A stretch of 48,842 bases of DNA from Brachybacterium alimentarium (GTDB lineage: Bacteria > Actinomycetota > Actinomycetes > Actinomycetales > Dermabacteraceae), in the NCBI RefSeq assembly GCF_002332425.1, contig NZ_NRGS01000024.1, positions 1 to 48,842 on the forward strand. The letters run 5' to 3'. A program made the position numbers and the translations under genes. The stretch's first letter is position 1, and every line of letters starts with the position of its first letter. Below, piece after piece: positions 26,114 through 34,976 of this stretch. The notes beneath the pieces were generated by a model. The model was not told the DNA's origin. It worked only from the letters and a program-made list of their open reading frames with translations, and ran no database searches.

Positions 26114-27991
26114 TCACTCGACGGTGACCGACTTCGCGAGGTTGCGCGGCTGGTCCACGTCCAGGCCCTTCGCGGTCGCGAGCTCGCACGAGAAGATCTG
26201 CAGCGGGATCACGGTGAGCAGCGCGGCGAACAGGGTGCGGGTGGCGGGCACCCGGATCACCTCGTCGGCGTAGGGCACCACCGCGTCGTCGCCCTCCTCG
26301 GCGATCACCAGGGTGCGGGCACCGCGGGCGCGCACCTCCTGAATGTTCGAGACCACCTTGGAGTGCAGCGAGTGGCGACCGTTCGGGGAGGGCACGATGA
26401 CGAACACCGGCTGCCCCTCCTCGACCAGTGCGATCGGACCGTGCTTGAGCTCGCCGGCGGCGAAGCCCTCGGCGTGGATGTAGGCGATCTCCTTGAGCTT
26501 GAGCGCGCCCTCCATGGCGGTCGGGTAGCCGACGTGGCGGCCCAGGAACAGCACGCTCGTGGCGTCCTTCATGTCCTGGGCGAGCCGCTCGACCTGGGAG
26601 GAGCTGTCCAGCACCTGCTGGATCTGGTCGGGGATCTGCTCGAGATCGCTCATGAGCGCCGCGATCTCGTCGGGGTAGAGGTTGCCGCGCACCTGGGCCA
26701 GGAACAGGCCCAGCAGGTAGCAGGCAGCGATCTGGCCGAGATAGGCCTTCGTCGAGGCGACGGCGATCTCGGGGCCGACGTGCAGGTACAGCGCGGCGTC
26801 GGATTCTCGCGGGATGGTCGAGCCACGGGTGTTGCACAGGGCGATGACCTTGGCGCCCTGCTCACGGGCGTGGCGCACGGCCATCAGGGTGTCCATGGTC
26901 TCGCCGGACTGCGAGATGGCCACCACGAGGGTCTTCTCGGTGACGACGGGATCGCGATAGCGGAACTCATGGGCGAGCTCCACCTCGGTGGGGATACGGC
27001 ACCAATGCTCGATCGCGTACTTCGCGACGGCACCGGCATTGGCGGCGGTGCCGCAGGCGACGACGACGATCTTGTCGACGCTGCGCAGCACGGAGGGGTC
27101 GATGTCCATCTCGTCGAGCTTGAGGGAGCCGTTCTCCAGGCGTCCCAGCAAGGTGTCGGCCACGGCGCCGGCCTGCTCGTGGATCTCCTTGGCCATGAAG
27201 GAGGGGTAGCCGCCCTTCTGGGCGGCCGCGGCGTCCCACTCGATCGTGTAGCGCGCGGCGTCGGTGACCTCCGCGCCATCGAAGCCGATGATCCGCACGT
27301 CGTCCGCGGTGACGGTGACGACCTGGTCCTGACCGATCTCGAGCGCCTCCTTGGTGGAGTCGACGAAGGCGGCGACGTCCGAGCCGAGGAAGTTCTCGCC
27401 GTCACCGAGACCGACCACCAGCGGGGAGTTGCGGCGGGCGGCGACCACGGTGTCCGGGGCATCGCGGTGCACGGCCAGGAGGGTGAAGGCGCCCTCGAGG
27501 GAGGCGGCGGCGCGGCGCATCGCCTCGGTGAGGTCGCCGGTCTGCGTCATCTCGCGCGCCACCAGGTGGGCGGCGGCTTCGGAGTCGGTCTCGGAGGCGA
27601 AGCGGAAGCCGTCAGCCTCGAGGTCGGCGCGCAGGGTCGCGAAGTTCTCGATGATCCCGTTGTGCACGACGGCGAGCTCGTGGTCGTGGCCGCCGAGGTG
27701 GGGATGGGCGTTGGTGTCGGTGGGGCCGCCGTGGGTCGCCCAGCGGGTATGGGCGATCGCGACGCGCCCGGTGGTCTCGGTGCTGCCGGAGCTCTTGGCG
27801 AGCGCCTCGCGGAGGTTGGCGAGCTTGCCGGCGCGCTTGGTGACGCGCACGGCGTCGTCATCGATCACGGCGACACCGGCGGAGTCGTATCCGCGGTACT
27901 CGAGGCGGGCGAGGCCCTGGAGGGCGACGTCCACGGGACGGGAGGAGGGGGCTGAGGCCTTCGGGCCTGCGTATCCGACGATTCCACACAT
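26114..27991 (-). CDS. glmS: Glutamine-fructose-6-phosphate aminotransferase GlmS
   Basis: First step of UDP-GlcNAc synthesis. 625 residues: an N-terminal glutamine amidotransferase domain with nucleophile Cys2 (MCGIVGYAG), HTRWATHG and NGIIENF, then two SIS isomerase domains (VVACGTAANAGAVAKY, ISQSGETMDTL, and LGRHVGYPTAMEGALKLKEI), ending PRNLAKSVTVE. The start must be ATG 27991, because the catalytic Cys has to follow the initiator Met; an ATG three codons upstream would bury it. No glmS ribozyme is seen. It heads the minus-strand block leading into acpS-nnr-alr-tsaE-tsaB-rimI. Confidence 0.97.
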   Translation of the reverse strand: MCGIVGYAGPKASAPSSRPVDVALQGLARLEYRGYDSAGVAVIDDDAVRVTKRAGKLANLREALAKSSGSTETTGRVAIAHTRWATHGGPTDTNAHPHLGGHDHELAVVHNGIIENFATLRADLEADGFRFASETDSEAAAHLVAREMTQTGDLTEAMRRAAASLEGAFTLLAVHRDAPDTVVAARRNSPLVVGLGDGENFLGSDVAAFVDSTKEALEIGQDQVVTVTADDVRIIGFDGAEVTDAARYTIEWDAAAAQKGGYPSFMAKEIHEQAGAVADTLLGRLENGSLKLDEMDIDPSVLRSVDKIVVVACGTAANAGAVAKYAIEHWCRIPTEVELAHEFRYRDPVVTEKTLVVAISQSGETMDTLMAVRHAREQGAKVIALCNTRGSTIPRESDAALYLHVGPEIAVASTKAYLGQIAACYLLGLFLAQVRGNLYPDEIAALMSDLEQIPDQIQQVLDSSSQVERLAQDMKDATSVLFLGRHVGYPTAMEGALKLKEIAYIHAEGFAAGELKHGPIALVEEGQPVFVIVPSPNGRHSLHSKVVSNIQEVRARGARTLVIAEEGDDAVVPYADEVIRVPATRTLFAALLTVIPLQIFSCELATAKGLDVDQPRNLAKSVTVE

Positions 27992-28528
27992 GCTGCTCAC
28001 GCTAATGATCAGCGCCCCGATTCTCGGGCCCAGGGCCGTTCTGCCGCGAGGCCTTCCTCACCTCTGCCGGGTCCCCTGCCCGGGGATGGTCGAACGTGAG
28101 CACGGTCGGTCACGTTCATGCACGGGCCTCGTCCATGCACTGACTTGTCGACGCGCCCTCCCGCCTCGCCGGTCCGGGATCGGGGTCGGCATCGGGCTCG
28201 GGCTCGGGGTCGGCATCAGGATCGGGGTCGGGATTGGGCTCGGGATCGGGATTGGGATCGGGCTCAGGATCGGGATCGGGATCGGGATTGGGCTCGGCAT
28301 AGGCATCAGGGTCGGTATCGGCCGACGAGGGCGACCCCAGCGCGCCCGCGACGGCGTCCTCGGCGCACTCGGCGCACTCGGCGCACTCGCGACGGTGCCC
28401 TGGGCGCACCGCCGACGCTCCTTCGGCGCGGGCTCGGCACGCTGTCGGCGCACTTTTCCTGCGCTTCCGGGTCGCTTCTCACAGCCAGATGGCGAGAAAC
28501 GGTCCCCGATGCTGGGAGAATTGCCGAC
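27992..28528. other. Divergent glmS-coaA intergenic region with hexamer microsatellite
   Basis: The 537 bp between the divergent glmS and coaA genes must hold both promoters. It contains a long degenerate GGGATC/GGGCTC-type array (about 28175-28320) and CGGCGCACT repeated three times (about 28360-28390). Open frames through the array read (DP)n, (GI)n or (DR)n depending on frame and are not called as genes. Confidence 0.65.
28175..28320. repeat. Degenerate hexanucleotide microsatellite
   Basis: About 24 copies of (A/G)GG(A/G/C)T(C/T)-like hexamers such as GGGATC and GGGCTC run uninterrupted. Minus-strand reading gives alternating Pro with Asp/Glu/Asn; plus-strand readings give Gly-Ile or Arg-Asp. 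Potentially length-variable. Confidence 0.88.
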
Positions 28529-29485
28529 ATGAAGGCCGGTTCAGCGTCGAGCACCGTCACCCCGTTCGAGGAGATCCCGCGGGAGGACTGGGCACGGCTG
28601 TCCCGACAGACCCCCCTGCCGCTGGTCGAAGCGGACGTCACCCGTCTGCGCGGTCTCGGCGAGCGCATCGACCTCCAGGAGGTCGATGCCGTCTACCGAC
28701 CGATCTCGCGCCTGCTGAACATCCAGGTCGCCGCGGCGCAGACCCTGCGGCGCGCACGCGAGGACTTCCTCGCCCAGCCCCAGCAGCGCACCCCGTACAT
28801 CATCGGCGTCGCCGGTTCCGTGGCCGTCGGCAAGTCGACCACCGCCCGCCTCCTGCGCGAGCTGATGGCCCGCTGGCCCGAGACCCCGCAGGTGCAGCTG
28901 GTGACGACCGACGGGTTCCTGCTGCCCAACGCCGAGCTCGAAGCACGCGGGATCATGGACCGCAAGGGCTTCCCGGAGAGCTATGACCGCCGCGGCCTGC
29001 TGCGCTTCGTGGCCGACGTGAAGTCCGGTCATGACCGCGTGGAGGCTCCGGTGTACTCCCACCTGACCTACGACATCCTCGAGGACGAGCGCGTGGTGGT
29101 CGAGCAGCCCGACGTGCTGATCCTCGAAGGCCTGAACGTGCTGCAGCCGGCCCGCCCCCGTCGCGACGGACGCCTGGGCATGGCGGTCTCGGACTTCTTC
29201 GACTTCTCCGTCTACGTCGACGCTCGGGTCGAGGACGTCCAGCGCTGGTACGTCGACCGCTTCCTCCAGCTGCGACGCACCGCGTTCTCCGACCCCCGCT
29301 CCTACTTCCGGCGCTACGCCGACCTCTCCGATGAGCAGGCCGTGCAGACGGCGCAGCGGATCTGGCGCACCATCAACGGCCCGAACCTCACCGAGAACGT
29401 GCTCCCCACCCGCGGCCGCGCGGACCTCGTGCTGCGCAAGGACGGCAGCCACCACGTGCACTCGGTCCTCATGCGCAAGGTCTGA
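28529..29485 (+). CDS. coaA: Type I pantothenate kinase CoaA
   Basis: Phosphorylates pantothenate, the first and regulated step of CoA synthesis. The 318-residue protein shows the type I (bacterial) family pattern throughout: [19 protein letters not shown] (Lys102), [51 protein letters not shown], and [11 protein letters not shown]. The ATG at 28529 has only a distant GGGAG. It is separated from glmS by a microsatellite region, whereas in mycobacteria coaA lies nearer greA/phoH (recalled). No sign of the type III enzyme here. Confidence 0.96.
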   Translation: MKAGSASSTVTPFEEIPREDWARLSRQTPLPLVEADVTRLRGLGERIDLQEVDAVYRPISRLLNIQVAAAQTLRRAREDFLAQPQQRTPYIIGVAGSVAVGKSTTARLLRELMARWPETPQVQLVTTDGFLLPNAELEARGIMDRKGFPESYDRRGLLRFVADVKSGHDRVEAPVYSHLTYDILEDERVVVEQPDVLILEGLNVLQPARPRRDGRLGMAVSDFFDFSVYVDARVEDVQRWYVDRFLQLRRTAFSDPRSYFRRYADLSDEQAVQTAQRIWRTINGPNLTENVLPTRGRADLVLRKDGSHHVHSVLMRKV

Positions 29486-29568
29486 GCCCGCCTGCTCCCT
29501 TCGCACCCTGCAGGGTGCGCCGCACCGCGCGCGACCTGCATCCACCCGCAACGAGCGAGCGGCGAGGA

Positions 29569-29656
29569 GCGAGTGGCAAGTGGCAATCGGCGAGCGACGA
29601 GCGGCGAGTGGCAAGTGGCAATCGGCGAGCGGCAAGCGGCAAGCGGCAAGCGGCGA
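29569..29656. repeat. 28-bp direct repeat merging into GCGGCAA heptamers
   Basis: GCGAGTGGCAAGTGGCAATC begins both 28-bp copies (29569-29596 and 29604-29631). About three GCGGCAA heptamers follow immediately, up to the hairpin. Confidence 0.85.
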
Positions 29657-29659
29657 GAA

Positions 29660-29709
29660 ATGTACCGCTACGACCGATGCCGGGCCGAGCATCGGTCGTA
29701 GCGGTACAT
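29660..29709. terminator. Perfect 20-bp-stem hairpin between coaA and glmM
   Basis: Arm 29660-29679 (ATGTACCGCTACGACCGATG) is exactly complementary to 29690-29709, with the 10-base loop CCGGGCCGAG. It has lower GC than its surroundings. It may end transcription of both convergent genes, or it may be a mobile or binding palindrome. The role is inferred from position. Confidence 0.75.
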
Positions 29710-29968
29710 AACTCGGTGGCAGAGGCGCCACGGCCCGCCCTGGGCACCTCGGCGAGCCGGAACGCCGTGAGGTTCCGGCCGTGGGCTGGACCCGGGCGGC
29801 TTGCAAGGGCCGGAACGCCGCGAGGCCCCGGCGCCGTGCAGTGTCGGGGCGACGTGGGGTGCCGGGCCGCCTGCAGGAGCCGGGGCGCGGGGAGTCAGCG
29901 GCCGGATGTGGGCCGCAGTGCCAGAGGCCAGCGCGGTCAGAGGTCGGCACGATCAGGGGCGGACGCAG

Positions 29969-30032
29969 ACGCCAGCGCGATCAGACGCCAGCGCAGTCAG
30001 ACGCCAGCGCAGTCAGGCGCCAGCGCAGTCAG
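29969..30032. repeat. 16-bp tandem repeat (4 units) over the glmM stop codon
   Basis: ACGCCAGCGC(GA/AG)TCAG units at 29969-29984, 29985-30000, 30001-30016 and (first base G) 30017-30032. The glmM stop (TCA at 30029-30031) is in the last unit. More diverged relatives continue on both sides, including the last coding bases of glmM. Confidence 0.92.
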
Positions 30033-31375
30033 AGGCCGACGCGGTCGCGGACGATCGTGGCCAGGCGCTCGGCCATCTCGGTGGCGACCTCGTCGGACGG
30101 TGCTTCGACCATCACCCGCACGACGGGCTCGGTGCCGGACGGGCGCAGCAGCACGCGACCGGTCTCGCCCAGCTCCGTCTCGGCGGCGGCGACGGCGTCG
30201 AGCACGCCGCGGTCGATCGTGGCGCGCGCCTTGTCGACGTTCTTGACGTTGAGGAGCGCCTGCGGGAGGCGGGTCATGACGTCGGCCAGCTCGCGGGAGG
30301 TGCGGCCGGTCTCGGCCATGCGCTGCAGCAGGTGCAGAGCGGTCAGCTCGCCGTCCCCGGTGGTGGCGTGCTCGGCGATGATGACGTGGCCGGACTGCTC
30401 GCCGCCGATGGAGAAGCCGCCGAGGTTCATCTCCTCCAGCACGTAGCGGTCGCCCACACCCGTCTGACCCAGGATGATGCCGTGCTCACGCATGGCGAGC
30501 TTCAGGCCGAGGTTGCTCATGACCGTCACCACGAGGGTGCTGTCGTGGAGCTTGCCCCGCTCCTTGAGGTCCAGGGCGAGGATCCCCATGATCTGGTCGC
30601 CGTCGATGACCGCGCCGTCGGCGTCGACCGCGAGGCAGCGGTCCGCGTCGCCGTCGAACGCGACGCCGATGTCCGCACCGTATTCGCGCACCGCCGCCTG
30701 GAGGGGCTCGAGGTGGGTGGAGCCGACGCCGTCGTTGATCAGTCCGTCGTCGCTGCGATCGCCGATCACGTGCACGGTCGCGCCGGCCGCGCGCAGGGCC
30801 AGCGGTCCGGTGACGCTCGCGGCGCCGTTCGCGCAGTCCGCCACGACCGTGAGGCCCTCGAGGGAGCGGTCCAGGGTGGAGACGAGATGCTCGACGTACG
30901 CCTCGACGGCACCCTCGTAGCGGGAGATCGAGCCGACCTCGGTGCCCTGCGGACGGTCCCACTCCTCGCCGAGGCGGGCCTCGATGGCGTCCTCGACCTC
31001 GTCGGGCAGCTTGACGCCGCCGCGCGCGAAGAACTTGATGCCGTTGTCCGGCGCAGGGTTGTGCGATGCGGAGATCATCACGCCCAGGTCCGCCCCGGTG
31101 GACTGGACCAGGTAGGCCAGGCCCGGGGTGGGCAGCACCTCGGCGTCGAGCACGTCGACCCCGGCGGCGGCGAGTCCGGCGCAGACCGCCGCGGAGAGGA
31201 AGTCCCCCGACGGGCGCGGATCGCGCGCGACGATCGCCCGGGGGCGCGTGCCGCCGAAGGCTCCCAGGGTGCCCAGCACGTGAGCGGCGCCCACGGACAG
31301 CTCGACCGCGAGCTCAGCGGTGATGTCGACGTTCGCGCGGCCGCGCACTCCATCGGTTCCGAACAGTCGTGCCAC
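30029..31375 (-). CDS. glmM: Phosphoglucosamine mutase GlmM
   Basis: Converts glucosamine-6-P to glucosamine-1-P, the step after GlmS. 448 residues, normal length. It begins [15 protein letters not shown] and has the phosphoserine loop [13 protein letters not shown] (Ser104), the metal loop [14 protein letters not shown], the sugar-binding GGEQSGHVI and the C-terminal [15 protein letters not shown]. The start is GTG 31375, eight bases after GAGGAG; the in-frame ATG at 31435 lacks such a site and adds 20 unconserved residues. Divergent from the helicase gene. Physically close to glmS, with coaA between them. Confidence 0.97.
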   Translation of the reverse strand: MARLFGTDGVRGRANVDITAELAVELSVGAAHVLGTLGAFGGTRPRAIVARDPRPSGDFLSAAVCAGLAAAGVDVLDAEVLPTPGLAYLVQSTGADLGVMISASHNPAPDNGIKFFARGGVKLPDEVEDAIEARLGEEWDRPQGTEVGSISRYEGAVEAYVEHLVSTLDRSLEGLTVVADCANGAASVTGPLALRAAGATVHVIGDRSDDGLINDGVGSTHLEPLQAAVREYGADIGVAFDGDADRCLAVDADGAVIDGDQIMGILALDLKERGKLHDSTLVVTVMSNLGLKLAMREHGIILGQTGVGDRYVLEEMNLGGFSIGGEQSGHVIIAEHATTGDGELTALHLLQRMAETGRTSRELADVMTRLPQALLNVKNVDKARATIDRGVLDAVAAAETELGETGRVLLRPSGTEPVVRVMVEAPSDEVATEMAERLATIVRDRVGL

Positions 31376-31509
31376 AGGTGTTCTCCTCACGAGGACGGGG
31401 ATGTCATCGTCCCGGCGGGGCCCGCCGTGGAGCACGGCCCGGGCCAGGAGTTCGCTGTGAGACTACCCGCTGAGACGCCGCCGTCCCGGCATGAAGGCCG
31501 CGGCGCAGT

Positions 31510-31515
31510 TACTTT
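31510..31515 (+). promoter_or_regulatory. Putative -10 element of a leaderless helicase transcript
   Basis: TACTTT lies seven bases before ATG 31523; there is no Shine-Dalgarno. Confidence 0.4.
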
Positions 31516-31522
31516 GGTAGGT

Positions 31523-34500
31523 ATGCCTGATCCAGTCCTCCTCCCCCGTCTGCTGCCGTCGGCGATCAGCCACCACGTGGGCGACCGCTCCGCGGGCCGA
31601 GGACTCGCGCGAGCCCGCGGCGGGCGCGTCGAGGATCTCGTCTGGGACGGCGAGTCCTCGACGGTCACCGCGGACGTCACCGATGACGGCGGAACCGTCC
31701 AGCACGCCCGGGTCCTGCTCGAGGAATATGCCGACGACTCCGTCTCCCGGCGGTTCCTGCCGTCGGCCCCCGGAGGGCTCTGGCGCCCGCGCGGCTCCCA
31801 GTGCAGCTGCCCGTCGGAGGGGAGCTGCGAGCACGTCGCCGCGCTCCTGTACCGGCTCAACGACCTCGGGGACCGGGCCGAGAAGTCCGCGCCGCCGGCC
31901 GAATGGCGCAGCGTGCTGCGCCCCCTGCTGGCCGGCACCAGCTCACGCACCGGCGCTCCGGCGACCGCTCCGCGTCCGCTGGCGATCCGTTTCGATCTCG
32001 AGGCCGGCACCGGCGGCGCCGGAGCGTCCCGTCAGAACCGCGAGCCCGCCACGGCGGCGGATCTCGACTCCGACGCCGACCTCTGGCTGGGAGTGCGTCC
32101 CCTGACCCGCGGCCGTAAGGGCACCTGGATCAAGGGGGAGCTGTCCTGGCGGACCTTCGAGGGCCGCCTGGGCGGCCGCGAGTACGACGCCGTGCAGTCC
32201 GAGGCCCTCACCCGCGTGTTCGCCTCCGCCTCCGCCGAGCGCTCCTATTCCAGCGGGGCGATCGATCATCTGTGGCTGAACACGATCACCTCGCCCCTGC
32301 TGTGGCAGTCCCTGGTCCATGCTCGCGACGCCGGCGTGGAGTTCCTCCCCGGCAGCGGTCTGACCTCGATCACCCTGCTGAGCAGTGCCGATGCGGGTCT
32401 CGACCTGCAGGTCGTCGACGAGTCCGGCGACCTCGACGTGACGCCGCGCGTGGACCTCGAGGGCGAGCACGCACCGCATGCCCGGCTGATGGGCGCCGCC
32501 GGGGTGCTCGACGTCGCACCGCACGGCGAGGACGCCCTCGCCGCCCGGATCGCTCCCCTGCCCTCACCGGTTCCGCGCACCCTGCGGCCGCTGCTGCAGC
32601 GCCGTCGGCCGCTGCGGGTCCCCGCGGCCGATCGCGAGTCGTTCCTCGAGGTCGCGTACCCGAAGCTGCGCTCCCTCACCTCGGTGACCAGCGTGGACGG
32701 CAGCGTCCCGCTCCCGGCGGCGCGGCGCCCCAGCCTGCGTCTGACGGCGTCCTATGCCTCCGGCGACCGGCTCACGCTGCGGTGGTCGTGGCACTATCAC
32801 GACCCCGACCGGGTGCTGCCGATCGACCAGCGCCAGGGGGCGCACCGGGACATCGCCCATGAGGAGGCGGTGGTCGCCGAGGCGATGACGCTGTGGCCCC
32901 AGGCGGGCTCGGAGACGCCCGAGCTGCTCAGCGGTCCCGACACCGCCCTGTTCTCCGAGCACGTGCTCGACGCGCTCGACGCGATGGACCATGTCGAGAC
33001 GGAAGTCGTCGGCACCCGCCACAGCTACCGCGAGCTCGACGGCGCGCCGAAGGTGCGGGTCACCCAGCAGGCGTCCCCCGGCAAGCACGACTGGTTCGAC
33101 CTCGGCTTCGAGATCACGATCGAGGGGCGTTCGATCCCCTTCCCCTCGCTGTTCGTCGCGCTCGCCCGCGGCCGCAGCAAGCTCCTGCTCCCGGACAAGA
33201 CCTACTTCTCGCTGGACCATCCGGCCTTCGACACGCTGCGCGAGCTGATCCGTGAGGGCGAGGCGCTCGCGGAGTGGGAGCCCGAGCGCCAGAGCCTCAG
33301 CCGCTTCCAGGTCGAGATGTGGAACGACCTCGAGGAGATGGCCGACGAGACGGATGCCAGCGCCGAGTGGGATCGCACCGTCGGCCGCGCAAAGGAGCTC
33401 GCGGAGACCTCCGCGCCGGCTCTGCCCGACGCACTGCATGCCGAGCTGCGCCCCTACCAACTCGAGGGCTACTCCTGGCTGGCCTTCCTGTTCGCCCACG
33501 GCCTGGGCGGCGTGCTGGCCGACGACATGGGCCTGGGCAAGACCGTCCAGACCCTCGCCCTCATCGCCCACGCCCGGGAACGGGCAGGCGCTTCGGGTGC
33601 CGCGGGCGCAGCAGACGCTGTGGGTGCTGCGGGTGCTGCGGGCGCCGCCTCCGCTCCCCCGTTCCTCGTCGTGGCGCCCTCCTCCGTGCTGCCCGTCTGG
33701 CGGCGCGAGGCGGAGCGCTTCACTCCGGGTCTGGACGTGCGCGTCCTGGACCGCACCCGCGCCGCTCGTGGCGCGGACCTGGCCTCCGAGATCGCCGGCG
33801 CCGACGTGGTGGTCACCAGCTACGCCGTGCTGCGCATCGATGAGGAGGACTTCGCCGCCCGCCCGTTCCAGGGCTTCGTGCTCGACGAGGCGCAGTTCGT
33901 GAAGAACCGTCGCTCCCGCACGCACCGTGCCGCCAAGGGCGTGCGCGCCGATTTCCGGCTCGCGATCACCGGCACCCCGATGGAGAACTCGCTGGACGAC
34001 CTCTGGTCGATCCTCGACCTGGTCACCCCCGGTCTGCTCGGCGGCGCGAACGGCTTCCGCCAGCGCTACACGCTGCCGATCGAGACCGGCGAGCATCCCG
34101 ACCGGATGGAGCTCCTGCGCCGACGGGTGCGTCCGTTCCTGCTGCGCCGCACCAAGGAGCTGGTGGCCACCGAGCTGCCTCCGAAGCACGAGGAGGTGCT
34201 CACCGTGACCCTCGGCGAGGAGCACCGGGCGGCGTACGACTCGGTGCTGCAGCGCGAGCGCAAGAAGGTGCTAGGCATCCTGGACACCGACCTGGACCGG
34301 CAGCGGTTCATCGTGTTCCGCTCCCTCACCCTGCTGCGGATGATGGCGATCGATCCCGGCCTGGTCGATGCCGAGGCCTACGCCGATGTGCCCAGCTCCA
34401 AGCTGGAGGCTCTGTTCGACCGGCTCGAGGAGGTCATCGGCGGGGGTCACCGGGTGCTGCTGTTCAGCCAGTTCACCTCGTACCTGGACCGCGTGGCCGA

Positions 34501-34897
34501 CGAGCTCTCCGCACGCGGCATCGGCTATGCGCACCTCGACGGCTCCACCCGGGACCGCGACGGCGCCGTGGCCGGCTTCCGCGAGGGCGACGCCCCGGTG
34601 TTCCTCATCTCGCTGAAGGCGGGCGGCTTCGGCCTCACCCTCACCGAGGCGGACTACGTGTTCCTGCTGGACCCGTGGTGGAACCCGGCGGCTGAGAACC
34701 AGGCCGTGGACCGTGCCCACCGCATCGGTCAGGAGCGCCAGGTCATGGTCTATCGGATGGTCGCCGAGGACACGATCGAGGAGAAGGTGCTCGCGCTGCA
34801 GCGCCGCAAGGCCGAGCTGTTCGACGCCTTCACCGACGGTGGGGACGCCTTCCGCTCCGCGATGACGGCCGACGACATCCGCGAGCTGCTCGGCTGA
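31523..34897 (+). CDS. SWIM zinc-finger / SNF2-family helicase-like ATPase
   Basis: 1124-residue SF2 DNA translocase, probably remodelling protein-DNA complexes or acting in repair. The N-terminal SWIM finger is C-x-C-x5-C-x-H (Cys94, Cys96, Cys102, His104). After a ~500-residue middle region comes the SNF2 ATPase: ALHAELRPYQLEGYSWLAFL, Walker A LADDMGLGKTVQT (Lys673), DEAQ box (788-791) and TGTPMENSLDDLWS. The C-terminal helicase lobe follows with LLFSQFTSYLDRV, ISLKAGGFGLTLTEADYV and DRAHRIGQ. An Ala/Gly-rich insertion (about 688-713) sits just after motif I and is encoded by GCGGGTGCT-like DNA repeats. Monocistronic and convergent with the CoA-transferase gene. Confidence 0.93.
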   Translation: MPDPVLLPRLLPSAISHHVGDRSAGRGLARARGGRVEDLVWDGESSTVTADVTDDGGTVQHARVLLEEYADDSVSRRFLPSAPGGLWRPRGSQCSCPSEGSCEHVAALLYRLNDLGDRAEKSAPPAEWRSVLRPLLAGTSSRTGAPATAPRPLAIRFDLEAGTGGAGASRQNREPATAADLDSDADLWLGVRPLTRGRKGTWIKGELSWRTFEGRLGGREYDAVQSEALTRVFASASAERSYSSGAIDHLWLNTITSPLLWQSLVHARDAGVEFLPGSGLTSITLLSSADAGLDLQVVDESGDLDVTPRVDLEGEHAPHARLMGAAGVLDVAPHGEDALAARIAPLPSPVPRTLRPLLQRRRPLRVPAADRESFLEVAYPKLRSLTSVTSVDGSVPLPAARRPSLRLTASYASGDRLTLRWSWHYHDPDRVLPIDQRQGAHRDIAHEEAVVAEAMTLWPQAGSETPELLSGPDTALFSEHVLDALDAMDHVETEVVGTRHSYRELDGAPKVRVTQQASPGKHDWFDLGFEITIEGRSIPFPSLFVALARGRSKLLLPDKTYFSLDHPAFDTLRELIREGEALAEWEPERQSLSRFQVEMWNDLEEMADETDASAEWDRTVGRAKELAETSAPALPDALHAELRPYQLEGYSWLAFLFAHGLGGVLADDMGLGKTVQTLALIAHARERAGASGAAGAADAVGAAGAAGAASAPPFLVVAPSSVLPVWRREAERFTPGLDVRVLDRTRAARGADLASEIAGADVVVTSYAVLRIDEEDFAARPFQGFVLDEAQFVKNRRSRTHRAAKGVRADFRLAITGTPMENSLDDLWSILDLVTPGLLGGANGFRQRYTLPIETGEHPDRMELLRRRVRPFLLRRTKELVATELPPKHEEVLTVTLGEEHRAAYDSVLQRERKKVLGILDTDLDRQRFIVFRSLTLLRMMAIDPGLVDAEAYADVPSSKLEALFDRLEEVIGGGHRVLLFSQFTSYLDRVADELSARGIGYAHLDGSTRDRDGAVAGFREGDAPVFLISLKAGGFGLTLTEADYVFLLDPWWNPAAENQAVDRAHRIGQERQVMVYRMVAEDTIEEKVLALQRRKAELFDAFTDGGDAFRSAMTADDIRELLG
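33580..33660. repeat. Ala/Gly codon repeat inside the helicase motor domain
   Basis: Degenerate GCGGGTGCT/GCGGGCGCA units insert roughly 25 residues of GAAGAADAVGAAGAAGAAS between the Walker A helix and the next beta strand (FLVVAPSSV). Confidence 0.8.
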
Positions 34898-34976
34898 GCC
34901 TGCGCCGGGCCGGACGACCCTCTCCGTTCGATGCTCGGCCGGGCTCGACGGCTGCTCTCCCGGGATCGTCGGGCGA

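Larger units (their letters stand above)
29486..30028. other. Convergent coaA-glmM gap: repeats and a long hairpin
   Basis: 543 bp without a supported gene. It holds a 28-bp direct repeat (29569-29596 and 29604-29631) running into GCGGCAA heptamers (to 29656), a 20-bp-stem hairpin (29660-29709) and the glmM stop-codon repeats (29969-30032). Confidence 0.7.

Noticed and set aside
27992..28200. glmS ribozyme or riboswitch upstream of glmS
   Set aside because: No conserved ribozyme core or pairing pattern was seen; in any case glmS ribozymes belong mainly to Firmicutes.
28116..28409. Small minus-strand frame encoding a Pro-Asp repeat protein
   Set aside because: It is just the reading of a hexamer microsatellite, with no start signal, and other frames give equally repetitive peptides.
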